A stretch of 64,000 nt of DNA, from positions 5,095,001 to 5,159,000 of the forward strand of contig JAWUZG010000070.1 of the NCBI GenBank assembly GCA_036785705.1, in the 5' to 3' direction. Shown here in pieces: positions 12,101-25,359 of this stretch. The stretch's first letter is position 1. Every line of letters starts with the position of its first letter. The stretch comes from Acanthornis magna (lineage: Eukaryota; Chordata; Aves; Passeriformes; Acanthizidae). Under the pieces are notes generated by a model. The model had not been told where the DNA came from, did not search any database, and was given only the letters and a program-made list of their open reading frames with translations. The translations under genes were made by a program, and so were the position numbers.

Positions 12101-15100
12101 AGAAATGAAGAAGATACCTGAATATACTTTCCGTACTCTCAAACTTGAAATACTGAATTTAAAACTACAAATCTGAGGAAGTATTGAATTTTGCCTCCAG
12201 GCAGGGGAGGCTGCATTCAGCAGAGGTGACTGTGTGGGAAGTAGGGATTCTGATCAGGAAAGGAGGTAACTGTTAGAAATTTCAGGGCCTGGAACATAAT
12301 AAGAGAACTTGGAAAGTGAGTTTTTTGAGGCACAGAGAAGGGTTTACTTCCACAAACTGGATGAAATAATGTGGATATTTACAAATACGAAATTTATTGT
12401 GTGTGTATATATTTTTACTTCTTTTTTTGATTGAGAATTTAAGCAAGGCTTCATTTTTTGTAATACCCTATATTAAGAAATGTTGGGTCACTGTACTGCT
12501 GCATATCAGATAAGGCCTTTTCCAAAGAAGTTTTTGAGAGATTATACCCTGAGTGAGGACAGAGGTGGGAATGCCTTCTAGGCCCTGCTCAGGTAAATGC
12601 CCTGCTGATATCTGCCCCTCCCCTGTGCCCGTGCAGGAGCACCTCTCGCAAGAAAGCCACGGGCTTTGCCGCTGTCCACCAGCTGTTCACCGAGCGCTGG
12701 CCAACAACGCCCACCAACAGGAGCGTCACTGGCACCACCACGGAGAGAAACATTGACTTTGAGCTTGATATCCGCGTTGAAATTGATTGTGGGAAGTGTG
12801 TGCTGCACCCCACGATGCTCCAGCAAGAGCATGACGACATTAGCTTGCGAAGGTAAGAAACGTGTGTGTTAGTTCATTACCAGCGCTTCGTTTGTAGTGA
12901 TTATCACTGCTTAATAACAGCACCGTAAGTTGCAATTGTTCTGGATGAGCGTGGCACAGGAAATTGCTTTAATAACATGAGTGTATTTATTTTAGGAGCT
13001 ATGATCGGAGTTCCAGGAGTTTGGATCAAGAGTCTCCTTCAAAAAAGAAGAAATTTCAAACGAATTATGCATCTACTACTCACTTACTGGCTGGCAAGAA
13101 AGTGCCATCATCTCTACAGACAAAATCCAGTGATGTGGAAACAACAGTGTTTTATATTCCTGGGGTGGATGTAAAGGTAAAATGAGGGGATAACTCAGCA
13201 GGAAGGCAATGACAACGTTTTCTCCTGGACACTGTAAAACTGTGCATTTCCTTGGTTTTTTAATCATTGTTTCTATATCCTAGCAAGAAAGGGTCTCAAC
13301 AGAAGTGTCCTTGTATTTTGTGATCTGAAATCCCATGGAGTAAGAACAGGGAAAAATCCTGTCACTGCTGAAGGAAAACTTCATGCAATTCAGTTGAGGC
13401 GATGCCACACATCAAATGCTCCTCATTTGAAACAGCTTGGCTTTTCTAGTCCTTCGATGTGGAAGGACTATGTGCATCCACTTTCCATTATTCCAGGCTG
13501 TCTTCAGGGATAACAGTTACACCTCAGGTCCCGCCTGTTGCATTTAGTCAAATTTAGGAATAACTAAACATTCTCTACAGCTTTTGTTATGTTCTGTGTT
13601 TTCACCAATAGTGTATTGTGCACACGGAGCAGGTGAGAACTCTTGCAATGTCTTATTTATATTTTTCTCTGCTAATTTCTGTGTGCCTGGGTTTAGTAGT
13701 GGAACAATTCCACCACACAAAGACAGAAAGGAGGCTGTATGCATAGGTGGCACAGGATGCATGTGATGGAGCAGAGAAAGAAACAAGCTTTAGACATTGT
13801 TTCAAAATAATTAATTTTCTCTGTTTCTCTGTTTCATCGATTTTGTTTTAAATAGTTTATTAATTTATCTATTTTTTGTACTAAGTTTTCAGTTCTTAAT
13901 ATGTGTAGGACACGAACTGGAATGTAATGTATCTTGAAATGATATTTGTGTAAATAATGAGAAGAAATCAATTTTGAAGGGAAGGAATGACACCAAATGG
14001 TTGTGTAAAAATTGAGTTCTTCATGTGAAGTAACTTGATCTTCCTTTGCTTTCCAGTTGCACTACAACTCCAAGACACTAAAGACTGAATCGCCAAACAC
14101 TTCTCGAGGATCCTCTCTGCCACGCACTCTTTCCAAAGAGTCCAAGCTGTATGGTATGAAAGATACTGCCACATCTCCTCCTCTATCTAGCACTATCCAC
14201 AGCAAGACTAACACCTTACTTCCTCCCCAACCCCCACCCATCCCATCAGGTACTTATAGACAAACTTTCTGAACCTTTCATGGATATATTTTTCCTTGGT
14301 GTAATCTACTACCTTTAGATCTGGCTGCACGTTACCTGGAGCGCTGTATTTATCCAATGTTGATTTTGGATGCAGAAACCTGACCCTAGAAACAAGAATG
14401 CAGTTCATAAAGCTGCATTTTTAGACATTGTTTGCCAAACCCTTCTCAGTAATATTTCTGTCACAGTCACCATATCCTAGTGATGGGCTGTCACTGCCTT
14501 GTCCCTGTTTTCATTTAACAAAAGAATGTTGGAAGAGCAAAGTTTAACTCTCTGTAAATATCTCACCTGTTAACAGGCCTTTAAATAGCCGTAATTTGGG
14601 GTAACATGAGTTCTAATACAAGTTTTGTTTTGTCTCCAATGATTCCGGTTTTCAAGCAGGAGGCTGTTGTTGCTTCATGTCAGATCCAGAGGCGTGTAGA
14701 TTGCACCTCCAGTTTCTGAGACATTCACTCTTCTCTCCTTTGGCATTTGAATATTTTTTTAAACACAAAGCCAAAATTTTGTCAGAGTTTGATCCGCAGG
14801 CAAAATTAATAACTCAAAGTTGTGTGTTTTGCCTTGCAAAATCACCAGAGATGCTGGGAGAGAACAGTGAAATGGGGATACCTTCCTCAATTCTCCATGC
14901 TGTTGAACCATTAGCTGTTACTCCTTTAGGTGGCCATCCTCTTTATGATTGCCACGTGTTGTGTAGTGGTTTATGCTACTTCACTTTGGTTCTCTACTTT
15001 CCTATCTTCTTTCTAATCTTTGCCTTTGAATTCTTACTACATCATGTCCAGGTCCTGGGTCTTGCTGGTTTTAAGTCTGTAAGCTCTATATTTGGTGTGG

Positions 15101-18100
15101 ACATTCCACTTGTATGATAATATAAATGTCTCCCCAGACTAGAGATTGGATTGTAATTGCTTTATTTCTTTATGCATTGTATTTCTAGAAGTATTTATTA
15201 GTCCTGAATGGTCTTGAAACACGTTTATTGTTGTCTATTCTACTTTTTTTATAATAGTACTTTTTCTCTAGAAACCATTCTTTTGGAATGGAAACCACCT
15301 TGTTGTATTGTCTTTGGTTTCCAGTAAAAGTAAGATGGGAAAATTTAGTCAGAGACACAAGGCAGAACAGTTTGCATAAAATGAAAATTCAGTGCTTTCT
15401 TTTTTCAGCAAGTAAAAAGATTTTTAATCTCTCTTTTAATACTTAATTTTTATATTTTCTTGGAGAGTTTAAAATCCATATCTCCATTTATGTATATTCA
15501 TTCTAATAGCTATATTTCATAGAGACAGTAAGTGAGCTGGTACTGATATCTTCTCTGCATATTTATATTTTAGTGAGCATGGATTCAAGCCTCTTCCACA
15601 GAATTAGCAGACAGTAACCTTTTTATTAGTTTTTACTCTGGCTAGTTCCAAGCTCTTAGAAACACTTGTTTGGAATCTTTAGTTATTCTTTGCATAAATA
15701 TAGCAGGACTTGCCATTTACAGTTTTAATTTTTTGATGTATTTTCTCTATTTAAACTGACATTTTTTCCAGACTTGTGCATTTATTTTTCCTAATTCTAC
15801 TTTCATTTCCAGTCAGCTGCAGTTACTTTGCTTTGGGTATTTGGAGAAGATCTCTGTGTGTTTGCTTTCAGTGTTATTTTCTAAAAAGTGAGGTGGTGAC
15901 AGTGACAACAGAGAGCTTGGTCGAGAACATGAGCAATGGTATTACTACAATTAAGCATTACAGACTAATGGTTGTTTTTGCAGTTTATAAGTGAAAATGG
16001 CTTAATTTTTTCTAGCAGATCTGTTCTATGTCTCTTCAGATGATAGAGAAAATTAGAGAGCACAGCTGAAAAGTTATGAGGCGTCTTCTAATGTTTATCA
16101 GATACTGCTCAGTGGTATTACCTTAGGCAAATGTATCTTTTAAATGTTGCAGCCAAAGGGAAGGGAAGTGGTGGAGTGAAAACTGCCAAACTCTATGCGT
16201 GGGTTGCACTCCAGTCACTGCCAGAGGAGATGGTGATCAGCCCGTGCCTCCTGGACTTCCTGGAGAAAGCTCTCGAAACCATTCCTATTACACCCATTGA
16301 AAGGAATTACACAGGTCAGTTGCACCTTTGTATGCTAGCACTCTCTGCTTTTTTGATATTGAGCTGCTTTTCACTTTAAATTCCCCTTTCTAATGAGTTC
16401 TTGTACTTGTTAAAAGCTGTTAGTTCCCAGGATGAAGACATGGGACAGTTTGATATACAAGATCCCTTAGAAGAGTCCACAACCTCGTTAGTGTCATCCT
16501 CCACATCAGCATATTCCTCCTTCCCTGTAGATGTGGTGGTTTATGTACGAGTTCAGGTGAGGCTTTAACTCAACATTCAGGCTAGTAAGTAACTTTAGTC
16601 ACAGTCTTTTAAACAATCTGTGCTTCTAAGTTTGCTTTTAAAAAAATAAAACTCTTTTTAAGTGTTCCTCCTGAATGCTTTATTTTCTTTCTGCCTGTCA
16701 GCCCTCCCAAATCAAGTTCAGCTGCTTGCCGGTATCCAGAGTTGAATGTATGCTGAAGTTGCCTTCCCTGGATCTCGTTTTCTCCTCCAATCGAGGAGAA
16801 CTGGAGACTTTAGGCACCACATACCCATCAGAAAGTGTGTCCATTGGTGGCAGTACTTCACAGAGTGGCTCAAAGAGTTCAGCTAGCAAATCTGGAGCAC
16901 CAGGTAGTATGGGTGTAAACGTTGATTCTATACACAGAATATTTAAGCTAAGTTGCTGCTGGAGGGCATAATTTGAAGTGTGTTTGGTCTGTTTAATACT
17001 TCTGTTAACATTAAGTATTATTTAATGTTTGAAAGTGCTTTCAAGATCTGATTTTTACCCAAAAAATGTCTGCAGGTTCATCGCCTGGCCTCGGCAGCCC
17101 TCTCGGCAGGACGCGGCACAGCAGCAGTCAGTCAGACCTGACGACTTCCAGCAGCAGCTCTTCAGGCCTGAGCTTTACTGCCTGCATGTCTGACTTCTCC
17201 CTCTATGTGTTCCATCCCTACGGAGCTGGAAAACAAAAATCAGCTGTTACTGTGCTAACCCCTGGATCGGGAGCCCTGGGTACGTAACAAGGTTTTCTTT
17301 GCTTCAACGAATATTTTTCAAGTGTGGTGCAGTTTTCTGAACTGTAGATCTGAAAAGATCACAGAAGATGAAAATTTTTCCTTCCCTTCTGCTTCTAGGT
17401 AATGTGGACGAGGAGCCAACTTCAGTCACTGGCCGGAAGGATTCCTTGAGCATCAACCTGGAGTTTGTCAAGGTCAGCCTGTCACGGATCAGGCGTTCTG
17501 GAGGCTCCTCCTTTTTTGAGAGTCAGTCTGCGAGCAAAGCTACCAGCAAGATAGATACCACATTGATAAACATATCTGGTAAATGCTTCTTTCGTTTTAA
17601 TCCCGTCTATTCAGCTGTTTAGAGATGCTGTTCCAGTGATGGACTTTACTCTTGGCAGCCTTTTTTTTAAGGTCTATGTACTTATTTTCTGTCCTTGCAC
17701 ATGGGATCCTGACTTACTGGGTAAACAGCAGAATGGTTGTGATTAATCTGCCACTAAAATCCTCTCTTGAGGATTCTGAAGCACATCCAACACAAGCAGG
17801 ACTCTCAACATAGTCTGTATTCTTAGGTTCCATCTTACCTTTATGAAATGCATTTATATCTAATATTTGGATTTGGAGAAATGGCAGCACCTCAGGAAAA
17901 CTGTTTTTTCATGACAGCAGAGACAATACTGCTAAGTGAAGAAGAATTTGACTTGGTTACCCAAACCTGTTCCTACTGGGAATTAACAACTGAGTGGATG
18001 TGCTTTTTCTTTTTCAGCTGTCTGTGACATAGGATCTGCTTCTTTCAAATACGACATGCGCCGCCTCAGTGAGATCCTGGCCTTTCCCAGGGCTTGGTAC

Positions 18101-21100
18101 AGGAGAAGCATTGCTAGAAGGCTTTTCCTGGGTGATCAGACAATAAATCTGCCAGGTAGGAGAATGCTTCTTATCACACAAAACCTTGTTATACGAAGGG
18201 TTACAGTAGGAATTTTATAAGAATTTATTACCCATATCTTATTACATGTGTGACTAGATGTAAACGTGTTATAATTTTCTCTATATGCCGTCACTCAAAG
18301 AAGTTTAATAGAAAATTCTAGAGGGAGGAAGTGGAAAAATTTCTGAAATAGGCCATTAAATAATGTAAAGAGTATATTCTAAGGACAGGTTGGATGGGGC
18401 CCTGAGCAACTTAATGTAGTGAATGGCATCCCTGCCCAAGGCAGGGTTGGAACCAGATGATATTTAAGATCCCTTCCAACCCAAACCATTCTATAGTTCT
18501 ATGGTTTATTAATGAAGACAGTATAAAACTCCTAGTTATGTTAAATGTATTTTGACATTCTCCAAATACTTCTTAATATATGGGAGGATATGGTTAGACA
18601 CAAATGACATAGTTTTTCTGCATTTCACGTGCTGCTTTTTCTCCAGTAGCATCGGGCCCTGGAACACCAGATTCCATTGAAGGAGTGAGCCAGCATCTTT
18701 CTCCTGAATCCTCACGGAAGGCATACTGCAGGACGTGGGAGCAGCCCTGCCAATCTGCTTCCTTTACTCACATGGCACAGTCACCCAATGTTTTCAGTGA
18801 ACACAGTGCCAGCAGCAGTATGTCACCTGGGACAACATCTCACAGCCTCAAGTCTCCAGCTGTCACAAGATCCAGGAGCGTGTCTGACTCCTCAGTGCCT
18901 CAGAGAGGTGAGTAGATAATGAATTTTTTATTTTCAAGTATTTCCATCAGTTGTATGAAAGGAATATGTCATTGCTGCTTTGAAAATATTCTTTTCCACA
19001 GACTGGAGAGTCAATGGCTTAGAGAAGGGAAAATGTCTGAAATGGATGAATGAAAGTTGTTAGCATATTTTCCATAAAATGGCACTATCTGTGTGTGTAC
19101 AGTGAGTCAATTTCTGTGACAACTAAAGCAATGCATATTGCGAATCCTCTAGTTCTCACTTCTCTCACAGTTTTGTTCTCTTTAAATATTTTGCTTGTCA
19201 GTCCTTTTGTAATATTTACAATGGATATACTCTACCAGTTTTTCCTAGCAGGTGGAGTAATTTAAATTTTTCTCTACTTTTTTTTGTTTGTTCATTTTGT
19301 TTAGATACTCTCACAAAAACATCGACTCCATTTAACAAGTCAAATAAAGCTGGAAGCCAGCAAGGAACACCGTGGGAAACACTAGTTGTGTTTGCTATGA
19401 ACCTAAAACAACTAAATGTTCAAATGAATATGAGCAATGTAATGGGCAACACCACGTAAGTATAAAACAAGATCAAACATGTTTTAATAGGTGGTGGTGT
19501 TTTGGGGCAAAAGAATATTTTTTTTTCAACACAGACTGTTAACAACCTGTTGTCTTTTAGCTTTAAAATCCTACCTTTTTCAGTTTTGAACTGACAATCC
19601 CCTCATGAATACTATAGAGGCTTAATCCTGAAGTCACACATGCCTAAACCACATTATTTACTGCTTTCCAGTAGATAATAATCAGTTTCTCTTGTGACAG
19701 CCTGGAAAGTAGTTGTCTATTTTCCCCCCACTTCCAGGTGGACCACCAGCGGTTTGAAAAGTCAGGGCCGTCTGTCTGTGGGAAGTAGCAGAGATCGGGA
19801 AATCAGCATGTCTGTGGGCTTGGGAAGATCCCAGCTGGACTCCAGAGGGGGAGTTGTTGGAGGTACCATAGATGTTAACACCCTGGAGATGGTGGGTAAG
19901 TTGGAAATCCTCCTGCTATTAGCATATGCCCGAGCCAATAAAGGTGATATCACTGGAAAAACTGATTTTCATTTCTTTAATACTATATTTCTATATTGCT
20001 TTGGTCCTCTTTCAGCTCATATTTCTGAACACCCAAATCAACAGCCCAATCATAAAATTGAAATTACTATGGGTTCTACTGAAGCACGTGTTGACTATAT
20101 GGGATCCAGTATCCTAATGGGAATCTTCAGTAATGCTGATCTTAAACTACAGGATGAATGGAAAATTAATCTGTATAATAATCTGGATTCCAGCATGACT
20201 GATAAAAGGTAATATTTCCTGTGTTTAAAATGTATCATGTTTGATAATGTCAAATGTCTTCCATCCAATATTGCTAATCAGAAACAGAAGTGTCTGCAAG
20301 AATGCAAAGGGTTCAGTGTTTGGTTTTGGGGTTTTTTTCACTGTCAGTAGAAAATAGATGAACTGCTATTTTTCTTGCTGTTTTTAATATCTAGTGAGAT
20401 ATTTGTCCATGGGGACTTGAAATGGGATATCTTCCAAGTGATGATTTCAAGGTCAACAACGCCAGACCTGATAAAAATAGGAATGAAACTCCAGGAGTTC
20501 TTCACTCAGCAGTTTGATACGAGCAAGCGAGCTCTGTCCACCTGGGGGCCTGTTCCTTATCTCCCTCCCAAGACAATGGCAAACAACTTAGAGAGAAGCT
20601 CACAAGAGCAATGTAAGTGCTAAAAAAAAAAAATATGATTCCCACTTAGGATGTTTTAATTGCAAAAAATTAGCTCAGAGAGATTGTCAATGCAATAGAT
20701 CAGAAAATATCACTTCAAATTCTATGTTTTACTAAAAATATAAATATGGCAGCAGTCTCTTCCTGTATCTTGCCTGACGTTTGTTGTTCATGTTTGCTTT
20801 GTAGTGTTGGATGCAGCCCATCATCGCCACTGGCCAGGAGTCCTGAAGGTGGTATCTGGGTGCCACATATCCCTGTTTCAGATGCCACTGCCAGAAGATG
20901 GGATGCAATTTGGAGGATCCATGAGCCTGCATGGGAACCATATGACCCTGGCTTGTTTTCATGGACCTAATTTCCGCTCAAAATCGTGGGCCTTATTTCA
21001 CCTTGAAGAACCCAATATTGCATTTTGGACAGAAGCCCAGAAAGTTTTGGAAGATGGTAATTTAAACTATTTGCTCGTTTCTCTAAATTTCTTTATATGA

Positions 21101-24100
21101 GTTTTTAAGAACGTATTAATATGTAAGAAGAAAAGAAAGAAAAATTTATTTTCTTTGTCTAAATCAGGATTGTTTCCCAAAAATGTATCACTTATCTAAA
21201 AATAATCTGTTCCCTTCCAATCGTTACCATAACTTGCTTTATCTGTGGAATAATGCGAAGTACTTTTTCAAATATACTGGATATGTCCCTGATAATAATT
21301 GTGTGTGTTCGTATAGTCCTTTCTAGCTGTGTGATGAATTTTGATGATCTTAGTGCTTATATTTGTCTTAATATTGAGAAGTATTATTGTCTGTAGCTAC
21401 TGAGAATTTAGTTTCCTTGGTGTCTGTAAGTTTTATACCAGTTTTTATTCCACTGGCATACTAATTATTCATGAAAATTCCACTACCCTCACTAAACTGC
21501 TTTCCCCTTTTCTCTCCCACCCCCTGCTGCCCACACCTTCACACTGCAGGTACCAGTGAACACTCCACGTACATTGTGCAAACTCTGGACTTTCATTTGG
21601 GCCATAACACCATGGTCACCAAACCCTGTGGAGCCCTGGAAAGCCCCATGGCCACGATCACAAAGATAACGCGGCGCCGCCACGAAAATCCCCCCCATGG
21701 AGTTGCCAGTGTGAAGGAGTGGTTCAATTATGTGACAGCCACAAGGAATGAAGGTTAGAGTCATGTTCATTCCATTTGGGGATTGATCTGCTTGCAGATG
21801 CAGCTGTTGAAAAGCTGCTACATTTCAAGTGTATAAACAACAAATTTGATTGACCTTTTCTAGCCACGCTTTTGGGAGCAGGATAAAAGATACTATCTTC
21901 TCAATAATCATACAGCAGCGGTTTTGCAAGTGACCTTCTTTAACTTTTTAGTCTTGTCACAATTTGACATCTCCCACTGTTCCTGTAGAGTTGAACCTGC
22001 TTCGGAATGTGGATGCCAACAACCCAGAGAGCAGCACAACAGTGAAAAGCTCAAGCTTGTTAAGTGGCTTCAGGGGCGGCTCCAGTTACAACCATGAAAC
22101 TGAAACCATCTTTGCATTGCCAAGGATGCAGCTGGATTTTAAATCTATTCATGTTCAAGAGCCCCAAGAGCCTTCATTACAAGGTGCAGTAAAACATAAT
22201 TTGGTTTTTCTTGGTCCAAAATTATTTCTCACAAATTAGGAGTTAAATGCGAATCAGTTGTGCTGATAGGAGAAGAGGATTTAATCAGAGAATTACTGCA
22301 CATCTGCAAGAAAAGTTAACATTTTGTAGTAAAATGTAGAGGGAATTATTTTGAGAGAGTGAAGATCTAGTGCAGAGACTGGTCACTTCAGAAAACACTA
22401 AGAGAAATTAGTATGAGCATTTCAGCTAGGTGGGCTGTTTTCACGGGAGTGGTTTTCTTATATTTATCAAAATGTTAAAGAAAAGGACCTTTCTAAAAAA
22501 GATTATGAGATAGGAGCCTAAATTCTGTGCTCTTGTTTTCAAAATGGTATCTTCAGACTGCAGTTAGAACTGGGGGGGAAATAAAAGTTCTCAAGATATA
22601 AGTCATTAATTTAGATATTTATCTTGGCTGAGCTGGGGTTTTATTCCATATTTGCTCTTGGAAAAAAATGATAAATAATTCAGCCTGTTGGGTTTTCTTT
22701 GTTATTTTAATAGCCAAGCAAGCAAAATGTGTTATCAGCTTCTCTTAATACCTAAAATCCTGCATTGATAGCATAGCACAAGCTAATGATACTGCTCTGA
22801 GTGGACTTTCCACACTGAGGATGGTCAAGGTTGCTACTTGGTAGTATTTCTTTATTTTCAGTATCCTGGATAAAATACCAGAAGTGACTCTGCTGGGAGA
22901 TTTGTTTAAAAAGTGCTGAGGCTGCTAAACACAAGTACTAACATTGCTGTGGTCCTTCCTTTCAAGAGTCACTGGTTCAATGAAAGAAATGTTTGTTTCA
23001 AATGATTTGCATTCAAATTTGATGTACTTTTAGATTTACACTTATATGTACTCGTAAGTGTATTAATACCATTTTTACCTGACTTTAGATACAAGTGTTA
23101 AACCAAAGGTGGAATGCAGTGTAGTAACTGAATTTACAGACCACATCTGTGTGACTATGGATGCTGAACTGATCATGTTTCTGCATGACTTGGTGTCTGC
23201 TTATCTAAAAGAAAAAGAAAAAGGTGAGTTGTCTGACTTGTCTGACTTGTCTGACAATCTGCAGTGGTCAGATTATTTGGCAGTCAATATACTCTAAATT
23301 GTGATCTTGCTCCTATTTTTGACACCTGGTGTTTAACTTTCTCTTTGTAAGATGGAATAGGCAGGTGAAAACTTTTTTAGCAAGCTTTATTATTGTTATT
23401 GCAAGCATTTCATCAGTGGAGTCCTTTCAAGACAAGTGTTCTTCTGATTTCAGAATTATTTACTTTTCTACGTGAGTATGTTCAGTTGCAGCATTCAAAT
23501 TTGGCATGTTCATTTTTAAGCAATACGTGGTCTTTTCCAGAAATTCTGTAAAATTGAAACATGAGGTGGTTCTCTTCTTGTTGATACTTGTGTCTTTGTT
23601 TTATTTAAGTGATGTACAAAGGGAATCCAAGTGAGCTGCTCATGACTGACTGGGCTTTTCTCTCTCTTCTTTGCAGCAATTTTTCCTCCTCGCATTTTGG
23701 CTGCTCGTCCAGGGCAGAAGAACTCTGTTGGTGTCCTTGAGGACAGCTCCACTGACAAAGAGGCAGAGGAAAGCATTACCTACACTACAGTCGACTGGAG
23801 GGAATTTATGTGCAATACTTGGCATTTGGAACCCACGCTCAGGTAAGAAGCACCTTCAGCTGCAGTCTCTTTGGCTGTGCATTGACTTCTAGATTAGAAC
23901 TTATGCTGATTAAAGGCATCGTTGGAGGCTCTTCAGAATTAGGAAACAGTAAACTTAAGCTCATTAATTTCACTCTGTCCTACAACAGCCCATTCACTTT
24001 CAGCCATACAGTTTTCATCTTGCAGTTTTCCATTTTTAGCATTCCAGTTTTAGTTTTTAAACACTCACCTTAAAATGAAAATGCAGGATATACTCATTGC

Positions 24101-24795
24101 TATATGGTTGCTTAAACTTAGCACAAAATAAAGTGTGTATGGCAGCAATTTTCTGTGATTTTTTTCCACTGTTTTTCAATTATTTTTATAATCATTGAAC
24201 TGACTTTTCTCCATGTGGGTTTGTTTTTTTTTAACATCTGCTGACACTGCTGGAGGACCTGAGTGTTCATTCACATACAAAAACAACACATCTGTCCAGG
24301 CCAAACAAATCTTGACAGTTGGCATTTTGTGCTAGCAATAAAGCAATTTAAACCGGATCTGGAGGCAGCCCAGTCAGGTTTTTCACCTCCTTAAACATTC
24401 TCTTCCTTTGAGAGGATATTCCATTGATCATCTTTAGCTTATCTGTCTAAATTAAGTTCAGAACAATGCCTGTTAGATTTAAGTAACACTGGGGAAAATG
24501 GATTTTTGTATATACAAATGCCTTTTTGCTGTATTTATATATTTGAGCCTGAGTCTTGTATTTATTGGGTTTTTTTAGATTAATATCCTGGACTGGGAGA
24601 AAAATTGATCCCGTTGGTGTTGATTACATCCTCCAAAAGCTGGGCTTTCACCATGCAAGGACTACTATCCCTAAGTGGCTGCAGCGTGGTGTCATGGATC
24701 CTTTGGACAAAGTTTTGTCAGTCCTTATAAAGAAACTTGGTACTGCACTACAGGATGAAAAGGAAAAGAAAGGAAAAGACAAAGAAGAATATTAA
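1777..24795 (+). CDS. BLTP1: BLTP1 (KIAA1109) 3' portion: bridge-like lipid transfer protein family member 1, partial
   Basis: Thirty-three coding exons can be chained in one frame across GT-AG introns, giving about 1,937 codons and a TAA stop at 24793. The whole protein is about 5,000 residues in other vertebrates, so this is the C-terminal two fifths; earlier exons lie left of the window. BLTP1 (Tweek in fly, Csf1 in yeast) is a long groove-shaped protein that bridges the ER and other membranes and moves phospholipids in bulk. The part seen here includes the FSA C-terminal domain and serine-rich linkers, for example the Ser runs encoded at 17130-17170. Recognition rests on near-identity to remembered vertebrate KIAA1109 over every exon, such as PIPLWNEHDG in the first and TGRKIDPVGVDYILQKLGFH in the last. 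The last residues are Lys/Glu-rich (KEKKGKDKEEY). Exon phases agree at every junction. No frameshift or internal stop was seen. Exon coordinates are given in the three block entries. Confidence 0.97.
4895..4936 (+). repeat. TA/TCTA microsatellite
   Basis: Mixed TATA and CTAT units (ATATATATCTATCTATCTAA) in a BLTP1 intron. Confidence 0.7.
6130..6163 (+). repeat. BLTP1: T34 homopolymer at a BLTP1 splice acceptor
   Basis: Thirty-four consecutive T followed by AACACAG and the exon starting at 6171, so it serves as the polypyrimidine tract. An A15 run lies upstream at 6027-6041 in the same intron. Confidence 0.9.
6891..7091 (+). other. BLTP1: In-frame candidate cassette exon of BLTP1
   Basis: This 201-base exon (67 codons, starting KSGGGSLGGDARKLTFGQR and ending SCSWGH) has phase 0 at both ends, AG before and GTATGT after, and is open throughout. 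The mammalian protein I remember passes directly from the residues of the preceding exon (SPTIH) to those of the following one (VDxRRQ). The exon can therefore be included or skipped without changing frame. Its basic, Ser-rich, non-repetitive coding looks real rather than fortuitous. Whether it is constitutive in birds is unknown. Confidence 0.75.
7783..7810 (+). repeat. Perfect 14-base tandem duplicate
   Basis: TCTTGTACATGATG twice, back to back, in a BLTP1 intron. A recent local duplication is the simple explanation. Confidence 0.85.
9885..10118 (+). repeat. G/T-only low-complexity tract in BLTP1 intron 12
   Basis: About 230 bases composed almost entirely of T and G, with units like GTTTTGTTTGG. 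It includes TTTTGGGGGGTTTTGGGG near 10055-10072. The long open frames in it, rich in Phe, Val, Leu and Trp, are compositional artefacts. The strand asymmetry is extreme: A and C are nearly absent. Confidence 0.9.
10811..10870 (+). repeat. Short AT-rich tandem repeat
   Basis: Three imperfect copies of a unit of about 19 bases, TTTTTTTCTTAAAATAGAA-like, in BLTP1 intron 12. Confidence 0.65.
11829..18155 (+). other. BLTP1: BLTP1 coding exons, block 2 (10 exons)
   Basis: Exons: 11829-12073, 12637-12852, 12996-13176, 14057-14249, 16153-16314, 16417-16556, 16702-16903, 17076-17279, 17399-17578 and 18018-18155. This part encodes low-complexity Ser/Pro-rich linkers (for example PPQPPPIPS at the end of the 14057 exon) between conserved blocks such as FAAVHQLFTERWP and FTACMSDFSLYVFHPYGAGK. 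The 1.9-kb intron 14250-16152 and the 2.4-kb intron 9455-11828 are the longest in the window. The second carries a G/T-only tract described separately. Confidence 0.93.
18381..18505 (+). mobile_element. CR1 LINE 3' tail fragment in BLTP1 intron
   Basis: Contains GACAGGTTGGATGGGGCCCT, then GGCATCCCTGCCCAAGGCAG, then AAGATCCCTTCCAACCCAAA and CCATTCTATAGTTCTATGG, all signature words of the avian CR1 3' end. It is about 125 bases long, 5'-truncated and sense to the host gene. It ends about 145 bases before the next exon. Confidence 0.92.
18650..24795 (+). other. BLTP1: BLTP1 coding exons, block 3 (11 exons, FSA C-terminal domain)
   Basis: Exons: 18650-18907 (or from 18647, see the NAGNAG finding), 19305-19455, 19738-19895, 20016-20208, 20395-20612, 20805-21056, 21550-21753, 21989-22183, 23089-23223, 23677-23842 and 24579-24795. 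They encode the most conserved part of the protein (for example DAAHHRHWPGVLKVVSGCH at 20809 onward), assigned from memory to the FSA_C domain. The exon at 23677 differs most from the mammalian protein, in a short Ser/Asp/Glu linker before TYTTVDWREFMCNTWHLEP. Confidence 0.93.
23229..23255 (+). repeat. Perfect 9-base tandem triplicate at a BLTP1 donor
   Basis: TTGTCTGAC three times in a row, starting five bases into the intron after exon 23089-23223. The exon frame stays open through it and would add Leu-Ser-Asp repeats if the intron were retained. Confidence 0.85.
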
Positions 24796-25285
24796 AAGTA
24801 CAATGTGACAACCCTAACTCCATTTGATTTTATCAAAGTGTTTTATTATATTTTAAGAACTTAAATATGGTTTAAAGAGAAACCTAACAGCTTTTTGCTA
24901 CTCTATTTAAAACTTACATTGTGAGTAACTGTTTACTGTGGTACTTGATACCATTCTGTATTTGAAGTTATTGCATGATGATGATGATGACCAATGTACA
25001 TTCTGTGAAGGAATAGCTGGAACACTGTAAATCTGCTCCTCAGCGTCCATTTTATGATGTGCAATATGATCCTGCATCTTTACAATACTTGCAGATTAAC
25101 TGTGAATTTTCTTAAAATTTTATTTGCCATAACACAAAACCCTTGTTGATGTGACCAGTAATTGATTTGTCAATGTAGACTGGTGTAAATTATATATATA
25201 TATAACTTATGAAACTGTGATTGCCTTAGTGCTAAAAATCATGAAGTTTATTACACTTGTAATAAAATTTAACTACTGTACAGGG
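24796..25285 (+). other. BLTP1: BLTP1 3' UTR
   Basis: AT-rich stretch of about 490 bases from the stop codon to just past the poly(A) signal. It contains a short ATG repeat (24975-24990) and a TA repeat (25191-25204). No conserved microRNA site or other element was identified. Confidence 0.8.
25261..25266 (+). terminator. BLTP1: BLTP1 poly(A) signal AATAAA
   Basis: Canonical hexamer 466 bases after the stop. It is followed about 20 bases later by a T/G-rich stretch (GCCTTTTTTTGGT) that fits a downstream processing element. It lies just before the CpG island. Confidence 0.85.
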
Positions 25286-25359
25286 CCTTTTTTTGGTATT
25301 CATCAAAGGAAGTTGAACAAGAAAGAGAGCGTTTGAAGTGTAACTTTGCAGTGTGATTT

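Noticed and set aside
14677..15117. A 146-codon plus-strand frame in a BLTP1 intron
   Set aside because: The neighbouring exons 14057-14249 and 16153-16314 join directly with the expected residues (PIPS-AKGKG), and this frame has no matching splice sites or homology.
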